A DNA stretch of 64,000 nt from Bacteroidota bacterium (GTDB taxonomy: Bacteria; Bacteroidota; Ignavibacteria; Ignavibacteriales; Melioribacteraceae): assembly GCA_023447335.1 (NCBI GenBank), contig JAEXOD010000201.1, positions 21,103-85,102 on the forward strand, read 5' to 3'. The first letter of the stretch is position 1, and the number at the start of each line of letters is the position of its first letter. Under the pieces are notes generated by a model that was given only the letters and a program-made list of their open reading frames with translations, had not been told where the DNA came from and searched no databases. Positions 27,927 through 37,770 of this stretch are shown piece by piece. The position numbers were made by a program, and so were the translations under genes.

Positions 27927-29669
27927 TTAATGCACTTTTAAAATGGGATAAATATTGTGTTTTTTATCGTAATAATCTGAACGCTTATAAAAATAATCTA
28001 ATCTACCGTAAACATTACTTCTAAAATCACTTTCTTTCTCAATTTTATCAAGGAAATCTCTTCTTACCTCTTCATCTTCTTTAAACATTTTTTCAGCAAT
28101 CGGAACCATTGAATATACTTCAAAATATTCTTTTTGTTCAAATATTGCATTAAAAAATCCCCATTTTACAAATGAATCATTAGTATTTGGTTCTAAAAGA
28201 TAAACTAAAACTCCTAACAAGCTTTGATCCGTCGGATAAATATAATCTCCTTTTCTTATTAAATTTACAGATATAACTGTATCCATTAAAAATGTTGGTT
28301 GAAATCTACCTTCGTAGGGCATTTTTCCAAATTTTACATCTCTGAATCTAAATGTTGTTGTATTTATTAATGTATCATTTAATTGCCTAAAAAATTTGCA
28401 TCCGTGGATATTTAAAATATTTACTACATCCATCCATTCTTGAGGAACGATATAGTATTTAGGAATCTCAACTTTCTTATCGCCCATTAGCCTAAACTTA
28501 TAAACGACTTCCTTTTCATATCTTTCATTATCATAATAAACAACTGTATCCCCGGCAACAAAACTATATTTCCTTTTTGCTTTAATACCTTTCCAATTAT
28601 ATAGAATTGAATCGTTTGTTAATTTAAAGCTGAAATAATAAGGATTATTGAGTTTGTTGTAAACATAACTTGTTTCTTGATTAGCAAATTTAGAATTATT
28701 TTTGATTGTTGCTCTTTGATCACCGGCAATTTTTATACTCCCTTCTAAATAATCTAAGGTCGCAAATACTCTATCTTTATAAGGTTTAAGACTATGGGTC
28801 TCTATTAATATTCCTATTTTATTACGAATAGCTGCATAACCTGTTGATAGTTTTGGACTACTAACCCAAGCATTAATTCCCTGACTTGGATCTGTATAAT
28901 CATTCATATTGACATAAGGAGCGATTAGAACCTTTTTTGAATACATATATTCTTCAATTTGAGGAATAAAGATCTTATTCAACCATTCGGATAATACATT
29001 AGTAACATTCCCCTGCCACTCAATGGAATATGTTAAAACAGGCTGCATATCCAAGCCGTCAGTTGTGTGTGTATCCAAGAATAAATCAGGTTCTATTGCA
29101 TTAAATAGCTTAATAAATGCACGAATTTCGGGTGTATCTGCTTTTAAATAATCTCTATTTAAATTTAAGTTCTGTGCCGTTGTTCTCCAACCCATATATA
29201 GAGGGCCATTTTGATTTATTCTGTTAAACTCACTAACTCGCTCATGTCCGTCTACATTTAATACAGGAATAATAATTAAATTTACGTTTTCTAATAAGTT
29301 TTCTTTTGTTTTTGTTATTAAAATATCTCTTAATAACAACATACAGGCATCTTTACCTTCAATTTCTCCGGCATGAATACCGTTTTGAATAAAGACATTG
29401 CTTTTATCAGATTTTTTTATTTCATCTAAATTAAATTTTTTATCTCTATTAACTATAAAAGCATAAATCGTTCTGCCTTGCGGTGATTCGCCGATTTTAA
29501 TTAGTTTAGCAAATTCCGAGTGTTTTTCAAGTTGTTCGAAATACCTTATTGTATGATCGTAATCATCGGTCTCAAAATAATTCGTTTTTTCAAATTTTGT
29601 GATCCAATCTTGAGAAAATATTTCCGGATAAAAAAAGATACTAAGAACTAATAGAATTAAATAACGCAT
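27927..29669 (-). CDS. Secreted M14-family zinc carboxypeptidase-like protein
   Basis: 580 residues with a signal peptide (ends FSQ20). Zinc ligands H99-A-G-E102 (QNGIHAGEIEG) and H201 (FLDTHTTDG), substrate-binding NLNLNRDY, and the late catalytic Glu in GILIETHSLKPY. The peptidase domain covers about 30-315; the C-terminal 260 residues are a beta-rich part without a motif I know. Likely removes C-terminal residues from peptides or muropeptides in the periplasm or outside. Confidence 0.85.
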   Translation of the reverse strand: MRYLILLVLSIFFYPEIFSQDWITKFEKTNYFETDDYDHTIRYFEQLEKHSEFAKLIKIGESPQGRTIYAFIVNRDKKFNLDEIKKSDKSNVFIQNGIHAGEIEGKDACMLLLRDILITKTKENLLENVNLIIIPVLNVDGHERVSEFNRINQNGPLYMGWRTTAQNLNLNRDYLKADTPEIRAFIKLFNAIEPDLFLDTHTTDGLDMQPVLTYSIEWQGNVTNVLSEWLNKIFIPQIEEYMYSKKVLIAPYVNMNDYTDPSQGINAWVSSPKLSTGYAAIRNKIGILIETHSLKPYKDRVFATLDYLEGSIKIAGDQRATIKNNSKFANQETSYVYNKLNNPYYFSFKLTNDSILYNWKGIKAKRKYSFVAGDTVVYYDNERYEKEVVYKFRLMGDKKVEIPKYYIVPQEWMDVVNILNIHGCKFFRQLNDTLINTTTFRFRDVKFGKMPYEGRFQPTFLMDTVISVNLIRKGDYIYPTDQSLLGVLVYLLEPNTNDSFVKWGFFNAIFEQKEYFEVYSMVPIAEKMFKEDEEVRRDFLDKIEKESDFRSNVYGRLDYFYKRSDYYDKKHNIYPILKVH

Positions 29670-29776
29670 CGATGCTCCCTAATAAGATACACTATCTTCT
29701 TACATTTTTATTAAATCACAATTTTTCTTATTTTTAAATACTAAATTAATATAATTTAATTAAATAAAGAAGTACT

Positions 29777-30226
29777 ATGATTAATACAAACCCAAAAGAC
29801 TATTATGCCCCAATGCATACAACTGAACATATATTAAATCAAACTATCGTTCAAATATTTAAATGTGAAAGATCATTTTCTAATCATATTGAAAAGAAAA
29901 AATCAAAATGCGATTACAGATTTGAAAGAGATTTAACTCAGGATGAAATTATTAAAGTTGAAAAAATAGTAAATGAACAGTTAAGAAAAAATCACTCGGT
30001 TACTGAAGAAATTATATCTCTACAAGAAGCAGAAAGAATTTATAATATTTCAAAACTTCCAGAAGATTTCGGTACGTCTGTTAGAATAGTCCATATCGGC
30101 AATTATGACTCTTGTCCTTGTTCCGGAGTACACGTAACAAATACGAATGAGATTGGAGATTTTAAGATAATTTCTACCGGTTTTGAAAACAATATTTTAA
30201 GAATAAGATTTAAATTAATTACCTAA
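29777..30226 (+). CDS. Free-standing AlaX-like aminoacyl-tRNA editing domain
   Basis: 149 residues. The metal site of the ThrRS/AlaRS second additional domain is visible: H14-TTE-H18 (HxxxH) and C115-SGV-H119 (CxxxH). Stand-alone versions (AlaX) deacylate misacylated tRNA, typically Ser-tRNA-Ala. There is no oligonucleotide-binding or AlaRS catalytic part, so this is the short AlaX type. The last codons overlap the converging site-2 protease gene by 4 bases. Confidence 0.82.
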   Translation: MINTNPKDYYAPMHTTEHILNQTIVQIFKCERSFSNHIEKKKSKCDYRFERDLTQDEIIKVEKIVNEQLRKNHSVTEEIISLQEAERIYNISKLPEDFGTSVRIVHIGNYDSCPCSGVHVTNTNEIGDFKIISTGFENNILRIRFKLIT

Positions 30227-31176
30227 AAAGAAATCATAAATGGATTAGGAGTAAAAGACAAGATAAATATTATAAATGAAATGTAACCAATCAATTTACG
30301 TTTTACATCTAATTCCTTAAAATCATTAACTTCCGGATGTTTCATTTTAATAATAAAGAACAAAATTAACGCCCAAAATAGCCAACCACTCCATCCAATA
30401 TTAACTCCCAAAGGAATAAAGGATTGAATAATCCCTAATACACCTAATAAAATCAATATAGCAAGAGAAATTCCTGCAATAGTTTCATGCTTTTTACCTC
30501 CAAACATAGAGTAGATTATATGCCCACCGTCTAATTGTCCTACCGGTACCAAATTCATTGCTGTTACTAACAAACCAAACCAACCTGTACATAAATACGG
30601 ATAATGATATATTTCACTCATAGGAGGTATAAATTTGTTGGGTTCACTAAATATTACCCGCAAGATAATAAACAACAAGTTATCACCAAATTCAAGTTTA
30701 ATTCCGCTATGTTCATATTCAGGAGAAAAATAATCTGGATGAATATTTAATAAATACTCTATTCCCGGTAAATTATAAAAACCATATAGAATAATTAAAA
30801 CGGAAGCAACAAAACCTGCAATAGGACCAGATATCCCTATATCAAACATTTGAATATTATTTTTTAAACCGGATTTTGTTTTAATTACTGCTCCCATGGT
30901 CCCAAAATTCAACATTCCGGGAATAGGTGGGATTGGAATAAAAAATGGAAGAGTTGACTTTACTTGATGTAATTTAGCTGCAAAATAATGTCCGAATTCA
31001 TGAATACCTAAAATAGATAATATAGATAAAGCATAAGGCAACCCATGAACTAAAAAAGAAAATTCATATGGTCCCATTTTTCCGGTTGTCCATTCAACAC
31101 CCGCAATAACCGTAGTTATGAATGTTAAAAGAAATAAAAGTATATGAACAATATATTCTTTGAATATCTTTTGCAT
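30223..31176 (-). CDS. Site-2 protease (M50) family membrane protein
   Basis: 317 residues, about seven hydrophobic segments. Active-site motif H59-E-F-G-H63 (GIHEFGHYFAAK), with the second metal-ligand region NLVPVGQLDGGH later. No PDZ domain. M50 proteases cleave substrates within the membrane. Last gene of the nine-gene radical SAM/glycosyltransferase operon; its start overlaps the DUF1207-like gene's stop by one base. A role in processing a product or regulator of that operon is a guess from position. Confidence 0.88.
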   Translation of the reverse strand: MQKIFKEYIVHILLFLLTFITTVIAGVEWTTGKMGPYEFSFLVHGLPYALSILSILGIHEFGHYFAAKLHQVKSTLPFFIPIPPIPGMLNFGTMGAVIKTKSGLKNNIQMFDIGISGPIAGFVASVLIILYGFYNLPGIEYLLNIHPDYFSPEYEHSGIKLEFGDNLLFIILRVIFSEPNKFIPPMSEIYHYPYLCTGWFGLLVTAMNLVPVGQLDGGHIIYSMFGGKKHETIAGISLAILILLGVLGIIQSFIPLGVNIGWSGWLFWALILFFIIKMKHPEVNDFKELDVKRKLIGYISFIIFILSFTPNPFMISF

Positions 31177-32006
31177 TATAAATCCAAATTAAACCCAATA
31201 CTACTAAAATTTTCATCCATAAAATAATATTCTCCGTGTATGTTCTTCCCCTTATAATAATGATAATAAATACTTAAACCTTTACTCTCAGGTTTACCAA
31301 TTTTCAGACCGATACTAAAAGCATTATTTGCTTTAAAAACTCCTATTTTTTGTAATTTAAGATCATATGCCATAAAAGGAGTAATTACATTACTAATCAT
31401 ATTTTTTGCATAATAATCAAATCCGCATTGATATATTTCTTTTTCAATTGAAGTGGGATCAACATGATATAAATAAGTTAAACCCAAATATACTCTAGTA
31501 TTATATTTTTTATAGAAGGGTAGAAATTCGAAAAATTCCCGACTATAAACAATCGGATTAATATCTTCCTTCCATTTATCATTAATGTTATCTCTGTGCC
31601 CATCCACAAAGTGAGCACTGATATGACTAAACCTAAACCTAAAACCGTATTCATCATCATTTCTAACCTGCTTATACCCAATATTTATTCCAAACAAATA
31701 ATCTACAGCATCAACAGGAAAGTGAAAATCTTTTTCTCCGTATAAATATGTAAATGTAAAAAAGTCTATTCCGCCTGATAAAGTTTTACCTTCCTCAAAA
31801 TTATAATGTATTACATCTAAAGAATTTCCAATATCCAACCTAATTTTATTTCCACCCGTTTGAAACAGAAAACCTACTTTAGGTTCTAAAAAATTTGCAG
31901 TATAAGGCTGTATATTTAATTTTGATGGAAATAATTCATAATTATTTTGAGCATTAACAGTTACATAAATAATAAATAACAAAAATAATAATCGTTTTTT
32001 CATCAC
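31176..32006 (-). CDS. DUF1207-like envelope protein, copy B
   Basis: 276 residues with a signal peptide (ends VNAQ). Family-like features: LFPSKLNIQPYTANFLEPKV near the mature N-terminus, KIRLDIGNSLDVI, the central RFRFSHISAHFVDGH, and alternating strands to the end (SSIGFNLDL), which suggests a beta-barrel or beta-sheet outer-membrane protein. DUF1207 has no known function. It is clearly related to the protein at 37767-38642 at the other end of the operon. It overlaps rSAM B by 4 bases. Confidence 0.72.
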   Translation of the reverse strand: MMKKRLLFLLFIIYVTVNAQNNYELFPSKLNIQPYTANFLEPKVGFLFQTGGNKIRLDIGNSLDVIHYNFEEGKTLSGGIDFFTFTYLYGEKDFHFPVDAVDYLFGINIGYKQVRNDDEYGFRFRFSHISAHFVDGHRDNINDKWKEDINPIVYSREFFEFLPFYKKYNTRVYLGLTYLYHVDPTSIEKEIYQCGFDYYAKNMISNVITPFMAYDLKLQKIGVFKANNAFSIGLKIGKPESKGLSIYYHYYKGKNIHGEYYFMDENFSSIGFNLDL

Positions 32007-32998
32007 TTTTTAACTCCGAGATTCAATAATTTTTTAACTAATTTCTGTTTCACTAGCTTGTTAAAACTATATTTAAATTTTGATGTGAGACTTAACACAG
32101 AATAATAATTTGTGGGAAAAGCAAATGAAGGCTCAAAATAACAGTTTACCGTACACCCCTCACAATATTCAAAGCGTCCTTCATTTTTAAGATAATATTT
32201 ATATTCTTCGGTTGCCATTATTTCTCTAATATTCTCTTTTATTTTTATTTTTTTATTCTCAAAATGATAACATGGTAAAATTACTTCGTTTTGAGGAGAA
32301 ATAACTATTACTCTTGATACAGCTTTACAACTTGGATTTGAAACTTTGTTTCCGCCGTCTTTTCTAAGTTTTAAAAATGCATTATTCATGTAAATATTCA
32401 TTTTACCACTTATAAATTCTTCTAAATATTCAATAGTTTCCAAAGTAAGCCCCGGATTACCAAAGTAGGAGAAAACAGGATTTACAATTAAAACTAAATC
32501 ATTTTTTTCGGCAATATCAAACATTTTCGGTAATTTTTTTGCAGTTTCATTTGTAACCGTAAATAATATGTCCGGATATTCGCCAAGCGATTTTGCAATC
32601 TTTATACTATCAAAAACAGATTTATAGCAGTTTACTTTCCTTATTTTATTATGTTCATCTTCATCCGGAGAGTCCAAAGAAAAATGAAGTAAGTTTACAT
32701 TTCCGGCAAGTTTTTCAGCAAATTTTGGATATAACAAAGTATTGGTCGTAATACTTGTTTGCATCTTATGCTTTCTTGCAAATTTTGCCATATTATGAAT
32801 ATCTTTATTTAATAATGGTTCACCTCCGGTTAAATCAATAAATCGCACACCTAACTTAGCCATCTCACTTATATTTTTTTCAAAATCCTGAAGCGAAGCA
32901 TTCTTAACATCTTTAAATAAATTATGATCTGCAAAATGACAAAATTCACAATATGCATTACATTTATATGTAACATAATAATTGCATAATAACATCAT
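32003..32998 (-). CDS. Radical SAM enzyme B with C-terminal cysteine-rich (SPASM-like) region
   Basis: About 331 residues from the ATG at 32998, which overlaps the GT2-B stop as ATGA; an upstream in-frame ATG at 33019 would add seven residues. The radical SAM cluster motif is CNAYCEFC, followed by DLTGGEPLLN and HFSLDSPDEDEH, typical of the fold. C-terminal cysteines (PSCKAVS, LPCYHF, EYCEGCTVNC) suggest auxiliary Fe-S binding. It would make a radical from S-adenosylmethionine for a C-H or C-C step on an unknown substrate. Context points to a lipid or glycan substrate rather than a peptide. Confidence 0.85.
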   Translation of the reverse strand: MMLLCNYYVTYKCNAYCEFCHFADHNLFKDVKNASLQDFEKNISEMAKLGVRFIDLTGGEPLLNKDIHNMAKFARKHKMQTSITTNTLLYPKFAEKLAGNVNLLHFSLDSPDEDEHNKIRKVNCYKSVFDSIKIAKSLGEYPDILFTVTNETAKKLPKMFDIAEKNDLVLIVNPVFSYFGNPGLTLETIEYLEEFISGKMNIYMNNAFLKLRKDGGNKVSNPSCKAVSRVIVISPQNEVILPCYHFENKKIKIKENIREIMATEEYKYYLKNEGRFEYCEGCTVNCYFEPSFAFPTNYYSVLSLTSKFKYSFNKLVKQKLVKKLLNLGVKK

Positions 32999-34110
32999 TG
33001 ATAAGTTCTTCCTTTCCAAACTACTTTTTTACCAAATAATAAAAACACCGGGAGTAATAAAACGTAAATAATAAAATAAATCTGAAATGTAATAAAATGA
33101 ATAAATTTCAATTTAATTGTTAGCTTGTTATAAACCGGTTTAATAAATGTATAATCTAAAGTAATTTTATATATTAACATGACTAAAACATTAACTGATC
33201 CTAAAAACGGAGCTAAAAAGAAAAATAAATGAGATATAAATCCACTTGCCATAACAGCATAACCTACAAAATCACTATCTAGTCCGCCCACACCCCATCG
33301 TTTTTTTTGCCAAAATAAGGATTTAATATCCTCACACGGATTACTAACAACTAGAGTTTCCTTTTCTAAAGGATAAATTAATTTATATTTTTTTAACGAA
33401 TAAATACTCATTAATAACTTAAAGTCTTCGGTTACAGAAAAAGGAATTCCGGAATAACCACCAACCTCATAATATGCAGATCTTCTATAAGACATATTAT
33501 TACCAATGGCGCTTAAAGGTTTGCCTAAATTCATCCCACCGGCAGCAACAGTCAATAAGTAAATAAAATCAGCAGCTTGCATACCTTGAAAAGAATTTTC
33601 GTCCTTTTGAGTTGTGTAACCACACACAATACCAACATCTTCTGTATAGTAAGAAGCAATAGATTTTGCCCAAGTAGGTTTAACTATACAATCTGCATCA
33701 GTTGTTAAAATAATTTCACCAATTGAATTATTAATCCCGTATGAAATAGCATTTGTTTTTCCACGTAAACTTCCGATATTTTCAGATGTTTTTAAGTAAC
33801 GAAACCTATTTTTATCTTTAATAAATTCTTTTATTATTATTCCGGTATTATCGGTTGAATTGTCATCAACAATTATTATTTCAAGTTTTCCGTCAGGATA
33901 CTCTAATTTATCAAGAGAAATAATACATTCTAAAATATTTTTTTCTTCATTTCTTGCAGCAACAATTACGCTCGCAGTTGGTAAATCAATATTATTTAAC
34001 TTATCAAACTTTTTATTAGCACCTATAATGAAAACAACAACCTGAATAGTATATACAATAACAGATACAAGTAAAATTATTTCAAACATTCTAATGGATC
34101 TCCGAAACAA
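32995..34110 (-). CDS. Membrane glycosyltransferase family 2, copy B
   Basis: 371 residues. N-terminal membrane helix, GT-A domain with VIVAARNEEKNI, IIIVDDNSTDNTG, the metal-binding ILTTDADCIV, a TED catalytic base (SVTEDFKLL) and the processive-type WQKKRWG, then two to four C-terminal membrane helices. Similar in layout to ceramide glucosyltransferase/HpnI-like enzymes. It is a paralog of GT2-A at 34685-35806. It overlaps the deacetylase gene by 34 bases from this start, or by 13 if Met8 is used. Confidence 0.88.
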   Translation of the reverse strand: MFRRSIRMFEIILLVSVIVYTIQVVVFIIGANKKFDKLNNIDLPTASVIVAARNEEKNILECIISLDKLEYPDGKLEIIIVDDNSTDNTGIIIKEFIKDKNRFRYLKTSENIGSLRGKTNAISYGINNSIGEIILTTDADCIVKPTWAKSIASYYTEDVGIVCGYTTQKDENSFQGMQAADFIYLLTVAAGGMNLGKPLSAIGNNMSYRRSAYYEVGGYSGIPFSVTEDFKLLMSIYSLKKYKLIYPLEKETLVVSNPCEDIKSLFWQKKRWGVGGLDSDFVGYAVMASGFISHLFFFLAPFLGSVNVLVMLIYKITLDYTFIKPVYNKLTIKLKFIHFITFQIYFIIYVLLLPVFLLFGKKVVWKGRTYQ

Positions 34111-34688
34111 AAACCTTTTGAATAGACAAAATCTATTACAAATTTGTAATTATTTTCTACATTGCTTTCAGTTTTAATATTATCATGCATTGTTATAATA
34201 GAATTATTTTTACATTTTTGAACTGCAAATTTAATAATTTTAACATTATTTTTATAGTCATAAGTAAATATATCCCACATAACCGTTTTTTTATCTAATT
34301 TATCAACAATTTGATTATAAAAATTAAATCTTCCAAAAGGGGGCCTAAAATATTTAGTTTCGATTGTCAAAATATTATTTATTATTTCATCCGCTTTAAC
34401 AATTTCGTTATAAATCACATCATTTTTCTTAAAAAGAAGCGATTTATGACTATAAGAATGATTTCCGATAGTGTGTCCTTGAGAATGTATTTCTCTTATC
34501 AAATTAGAATACTTTTTTGCTTCTATTCCTTTAACAAAAAATAATGCCTTAATATTATTATGTAATAATATTTTTAAGATTTTTTCGGTACCTTTATTTG
34601 TAGGAGAATCATCAATTGTTAATAAAACTTTATTATTATTAGTTCTCCATATCGCATTTTGAAATAATATTTTAAATATTTCTGTCAT
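34077..34688 (-). CDS. NodB-type polysaccharide deacetylase
   Basis: 203 residues. Deacetylase motifs: TIDDSPTNKG (motif 1, the catalytic Asp pair), GNHSYSHKSL (metal His-x3-His), RPPFGRF (motif 3) and IITMHDN (motif 5). Ser replaces the usual Gly in TFDDGP. No signal peptide, so it probably works in the cytoplasm or at the inner face, on a lipid-linked N-acetyl sugar made by the neighbouring transferases (inference). It lies at the centre of the operon. Confidence 0.87.
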   Translation of the reverse strand: MTEIFKILFQNAIWRTNNNKVLLTIDDSPTNKGTEKILKILLHNNIKALFFVKGIEAKKYSNLIREIHSQGHTIGNHSYSHKSLLFKKNDVIYNEIVKADEIINNILTIETKYFRPPFGRFNFYNQIVDKLDKKTVMWDIFTYDYKNNVKIIKFAVQKCKNNSIITMHDNIKTESNVENNYKFVIDFVYSKGFCFGDPLECLK

Positions 34689-35806
34689 CTTTTATGTTCT
34701 ATTTCCTTCCATTTAAATTTACCCACTGTACCCATAACTCCTGCGATTATAATATAGGGTATATGCAATATTTCTGCAATAATAAATAAAAAGAAATTCA
34801 TATTCTTAAATAAAACTTTATAACCATACAATAATATTTTTCTTTCAAGTACTAATTTCACACTAAAAATAATAAAACTAGAAATTAAATATAATTTATT
34901 ATACAGAAATCCTAAAACAATCTGAATAGGAAATGAAATAAAAAACAAATATATGGAAATTAAAAAAATTATCAATAATGGATTTTTGTAGTGTAATCCT
35001 TTACTTGCCCATCTAACCCTTTGATTATAAAAGGCTTTAAAGGAAGTATTTGGTGAAGTTGATACTAATGATTCTTTATCAAATAAAAACTTTATTTTAT
35101 ATTTTGTGTTTCGAGCAATTTTTTGCATTAATAATTCATCATCTCCGGATGTAATATGTAAATTATCTTCAAAACCACCAACCTCAATAAAAACAGATTT
35201 TCTAAAAGCAAGATTTGCTGCATTACATATTGTGGGAAATCCGGCATTAATTAATCCTCCCCCTACTAAAACTAAACCACCAAATTCAAGCTGTTGTATC
35301 CTGTTCCAAACACCTCCCTGGTCATTAAATTTAACAATTCCGGAAATAAATGCAGTATCTAAATCAAACAAACTGACCGTTTTTCTCAACCAATTTTTTT
35401 GAACAATACAATCAGCATCAGTTGTAATAATTATTTCACCTTTGCAATTTTCTATGGCATATTTAACCGCTTTTTTCTTCCCAAATTGTTTTTTATTTGG
35501 ATTTCGTAATATCTTAATATTTTGGGATCTAATATGATTTTTTAGTTTAAGATAACTATCATCTTCCGAATTGTCATCAACATAAATTACCTCATATTTT
35601 TCAATATCATAATTCAGGTCTTCAATACTTTTTAAATTATTCAAAATATTTTCACTTTCATTCTTAAAAGGAATAATTATAGTGATAAATTCATCACAGT
35701 TATTATTAATATTTTTTCTAGAATCTATATTTTTTAACGAAATTAATACTTTAATCAAAAATATAAAATAGATTAAACTTAACCCTATAATAATAGCTAA
35801 TATCAA
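34685..35806 (-). CDS. Membrane glycosyltransferase family 2, copy A
   Basis: 373 residues. Same plan as copy B: N-terminal helix, IIIPFKNESENIL, VIYVDDNSEDDS, IITTDADCIVQ, an acidic catalytic base region (HITSGDDELLM) and QRVRWASKG, then C-terminal membrane helices. The base motif reads GDD here and TED in copy B, so the two probably act on different acceptors. It overlaps both neighbours by 4 bases (ATGA junctions). Confidence 0.88.
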   Translation of the reverse strand: MILAIIIGLSLIYFIFLIKVLISLKNIDSRKNINNNCDEFITIIIPFKNESENILNNLKSIEDLNYDIEKYEVIYVDDNSEDDSYLKLKNHIRSQNIKILRNPNKKQFGKKKAVKYAIENCKGEIIITTDADCIVQKNWLRKTVSLFDLDTAFISGIVKFNDQGGVWNRIQQLEFGGLVLVGGGLINAGFPTICNAANLAFRKSVFIEVGGFEDNLHITSGDDELLMQKIARNTKYKIKFLFDKESLVSTSPNTSFKAFYNQRVRWASKGLHYKNPLLIIFLISIYLFFISFPIQIVLGFLYNKLYLISSFIIFSVKLVLERKILLYGYKVLFKNMNFFLFIIAEILHIPYIIIAGVMGTVGKFKWKEIEHKR

Positions 35807-36726
35807 GATTTTTCCTTCATGTAAAAAAACAATCCAATTATAGACGGAATAATAATATTAATAGAAAATAATATTATTGAAGAGCTAAAACCTGTAGATG
35901 CTATATAATTAAAATAATTTGCATAATAAACAGCAGCTCCCTCTCTAATCCCTAACTCGCCCAATGTAATCGGAGGAATTATAGTATTAGTAAAAAAAAC
36001 TAATATTCCTGCTGAAATAAAATTAAATATACTCCCAAGACCGTTAAATGCAGCTAATAACAAAGCAAATTGAAAGACATATGTTAAGAAGAAAAAGACG
36101 GCTAATAAAATTAACTTAATATTATTATAAAAATTTATACTTAAAAATAAGTTTATAAAAAAATTGGCAATTTTATTTAAAAAATTAAATATTTTAAATC
36201 TAATTAATAAGAATAAACTAAATAAAAAAATAAAAACAAAAATAGATAAGGGAATTAAATAGTTAAAAAATACATTGAAAATAGGCGGAACTGTGAATAT
36301 TCCAAAAACAATCCCAAAAACAAATGTAACCAGCATACTAATAATTCTGTCATATACTGAAAGCGAAGTATAAGTTTTAAGTTTATTAAAATCAAAAATC
36401 GACGCCCTTCCTATAAATTCCCCCGCTTTCAGAGGTGTAATTAAACCGGCGGCTATTCCAAGAAAAATTGATTTTAATATAGTTGTATTTGAGCTCTTTT
36501 CAACAGTTAAACATAAAAGTCTCCACCTTAGAAACTGTAAATATATATTAAGAGGCAGCAGAGCAAATGCACAAAAAATTAATAATTTATTGGCATTTTT
36601 TACAGCTAAATAAATACTATTTATAGATAAGTGCTGAACCAAAAATAAAATTAATATTACACTTAACACTAATTTTATTAAATTTTGCACAACTTTAACA
36701 TTTTTAATAAAATGTATAATTTTCAA
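35803..36726 (-). CDS. Lysylphosphatidylglycerol synthase TM-region/AglD-HpnL-like membrane protein
   Basis: 307 residues with about eight membrane helices. Typical stretches: LRWRLL after the second helix (FLRWRLLCLTVEK), TPLKAGEFIGRASIFD, and the late TLGELGIREGAAVYYA. This domain occurs in MprF as a lipid flippase, and alone in AglD and HpnL next to glycolipid genes. A role in moving or handling the lipid-linked product of the neighbouring transferases is likely but inferred. It starts directly at the stop of rSAM A. Confidence 0.82.
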   Translation of the reverse strand: MKIIHFIKNVKVVQNLIKLVLSVILILFLVQHLSINSIYLAVKNANKLLIFCAFALLPLNIYLQFLRWRLLCLTVEKSSNTTILKSIFLGIAAGLITPLKAGEFIGRASIFDFNKLKTYTSLSVYDRIISMLVTFVFGIVFGIFTVPPIFNVFFNYLIPLSIFVFIFLFSLFLLIRFKIFNFLNKIANFFINLFLSINFYNNIKLILLAVFFFLTYVFQFALLLAAFNGLGSIFNFISAGILVFFTNTIIPPITLGELGIREGAAVYYANYFNYIASTGFSSSIILFSINIIIPSIIGLFFYMKEKS

Positions 36727-37770
36727 TTATTTCTCAATTAAGTTCATATCTAAACCTTCAGTACAATTTGTACATATATCAATCCCTTTTCTATTAGTTA
36801 AAATAGCTTTTCTAAACTTTGTATATTTCTCATTTTTCCAAATTTTCTTTAATCCTTCTATAAAAACATTACCCAAATTATATTTGGCATCTTTATCAAA
36901 ACAACAGGGCGATATAAAACCGTCCCATGTAATTACTGTACTCCTCCAAAGAGCAAAACATTTGTTCCTCAATTTATTCTTAAACAAAAGTTTACCGTCT
37001 TTAATTATATACCTTGAATACTTTTCGTTTTTTGGTAAAAATTCTAATGCGGATTCATAAGAACTAACTTGCATACTTTTAATCACAACTTTATTCACGC
37101 CGATCTCTTTTCCGAAACTCATAACATCTTCAATTTCATGCTCATTATGTTTCATAGCAATAAATTGTAACTCAATAAATGGATATTTATTCTTTGAAAG
37201 TTTCTTCATTTCCAATAGCAACTTTAAAGACTCGATTGCATTTATCAACTTTCCGCCAACTCTATATTTTTTATAAGTGTCGTCAGTCATTCCGTCTATT
37301 GAAAAAATTAATTTATCCGGCGGATCATTAATAATACTGTTGATATTATTAGAATTCAACAATAATCCATTTGTACTTATAGATGTATAAATATTGTTTT
37401 CTCTTGCATATTTTATCATTTTAAAAATATTTTTATTAATGAACGGTTCTCCCTGGAAGAACAACTGTAGATAAAATGATGAATATTTTATTTCATCAAT
37501 TATTTTTTTAAAATTAATAATATCAAGTAACCCTAAAGGACGTGTTAAGCTACCTGTACCACTTGGACATTCAGGACATTTCAAATTACATCTATTGGTT
37601 GGCTCAATTGATATAGTTAGAGGTTTACCCCATACAATTACTTTTTTGGAAACGATTGATAATAAATAAGATGTGATAATTTTAATTATATTAATTAATC
37701 TTATAACTGATAAATATTTAATTATGTTAAATTCCATTTTGTATCTTTCGTAAAATATTATAATTATCAA
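36727..37770 (-). CDS. Radical SAM/SPASM enzyme A
   Basis: 347 residues. An N-terminal hydrophobic/amphipathic stretch of about 40 residues (IIKYLSVIRLINIIKIITSY) may hold it to the membrane. Then the radical SAM motif CNLKCPEC, FFQGEPFIN, FSIDGMTDDTYKKYR, and a C-terminal SPASM motif (SPCCFDKDAKYNLGN ... CTNC) with an upstream Cys (NKCFALW). SPASM proteins carry extra [4Fe-4S] clusters. The substrate is unknown. It overlaps the DUF1207-like copy A by 4 bases. Confidence 0.87.
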   Translation of the reverse strand: MIIIIFYERYKMEFNIIKYLSVIRLINIIKIITSYLLSIVSKKVIVWGKPLTISIEPTNRCNLKCPECPSGTGSLTRPLGLLDIINFKKIIDEIKYSSFYLQLFFQGEPFINKNIFKMIKYARENNIYTSISTNGLLLNSNNINSIINDPPDKLIFSIDGMTDDTYKKYRVGGKLINAIESLKLLLEMKKLSKNKYPFIELQFIAMKHNEHEIEDVMSFGKEIGVNKVVIKSMQVSSYESALEFLPKNEKYSRYIIKDGKLLFKNKLRNKCFALWRSTVITWDGFISPCCFDKDAKYNLGNVFIEGLKKIWKNEKYTKFRKAILTNRKGIDICTNCTEGLDMNLIEK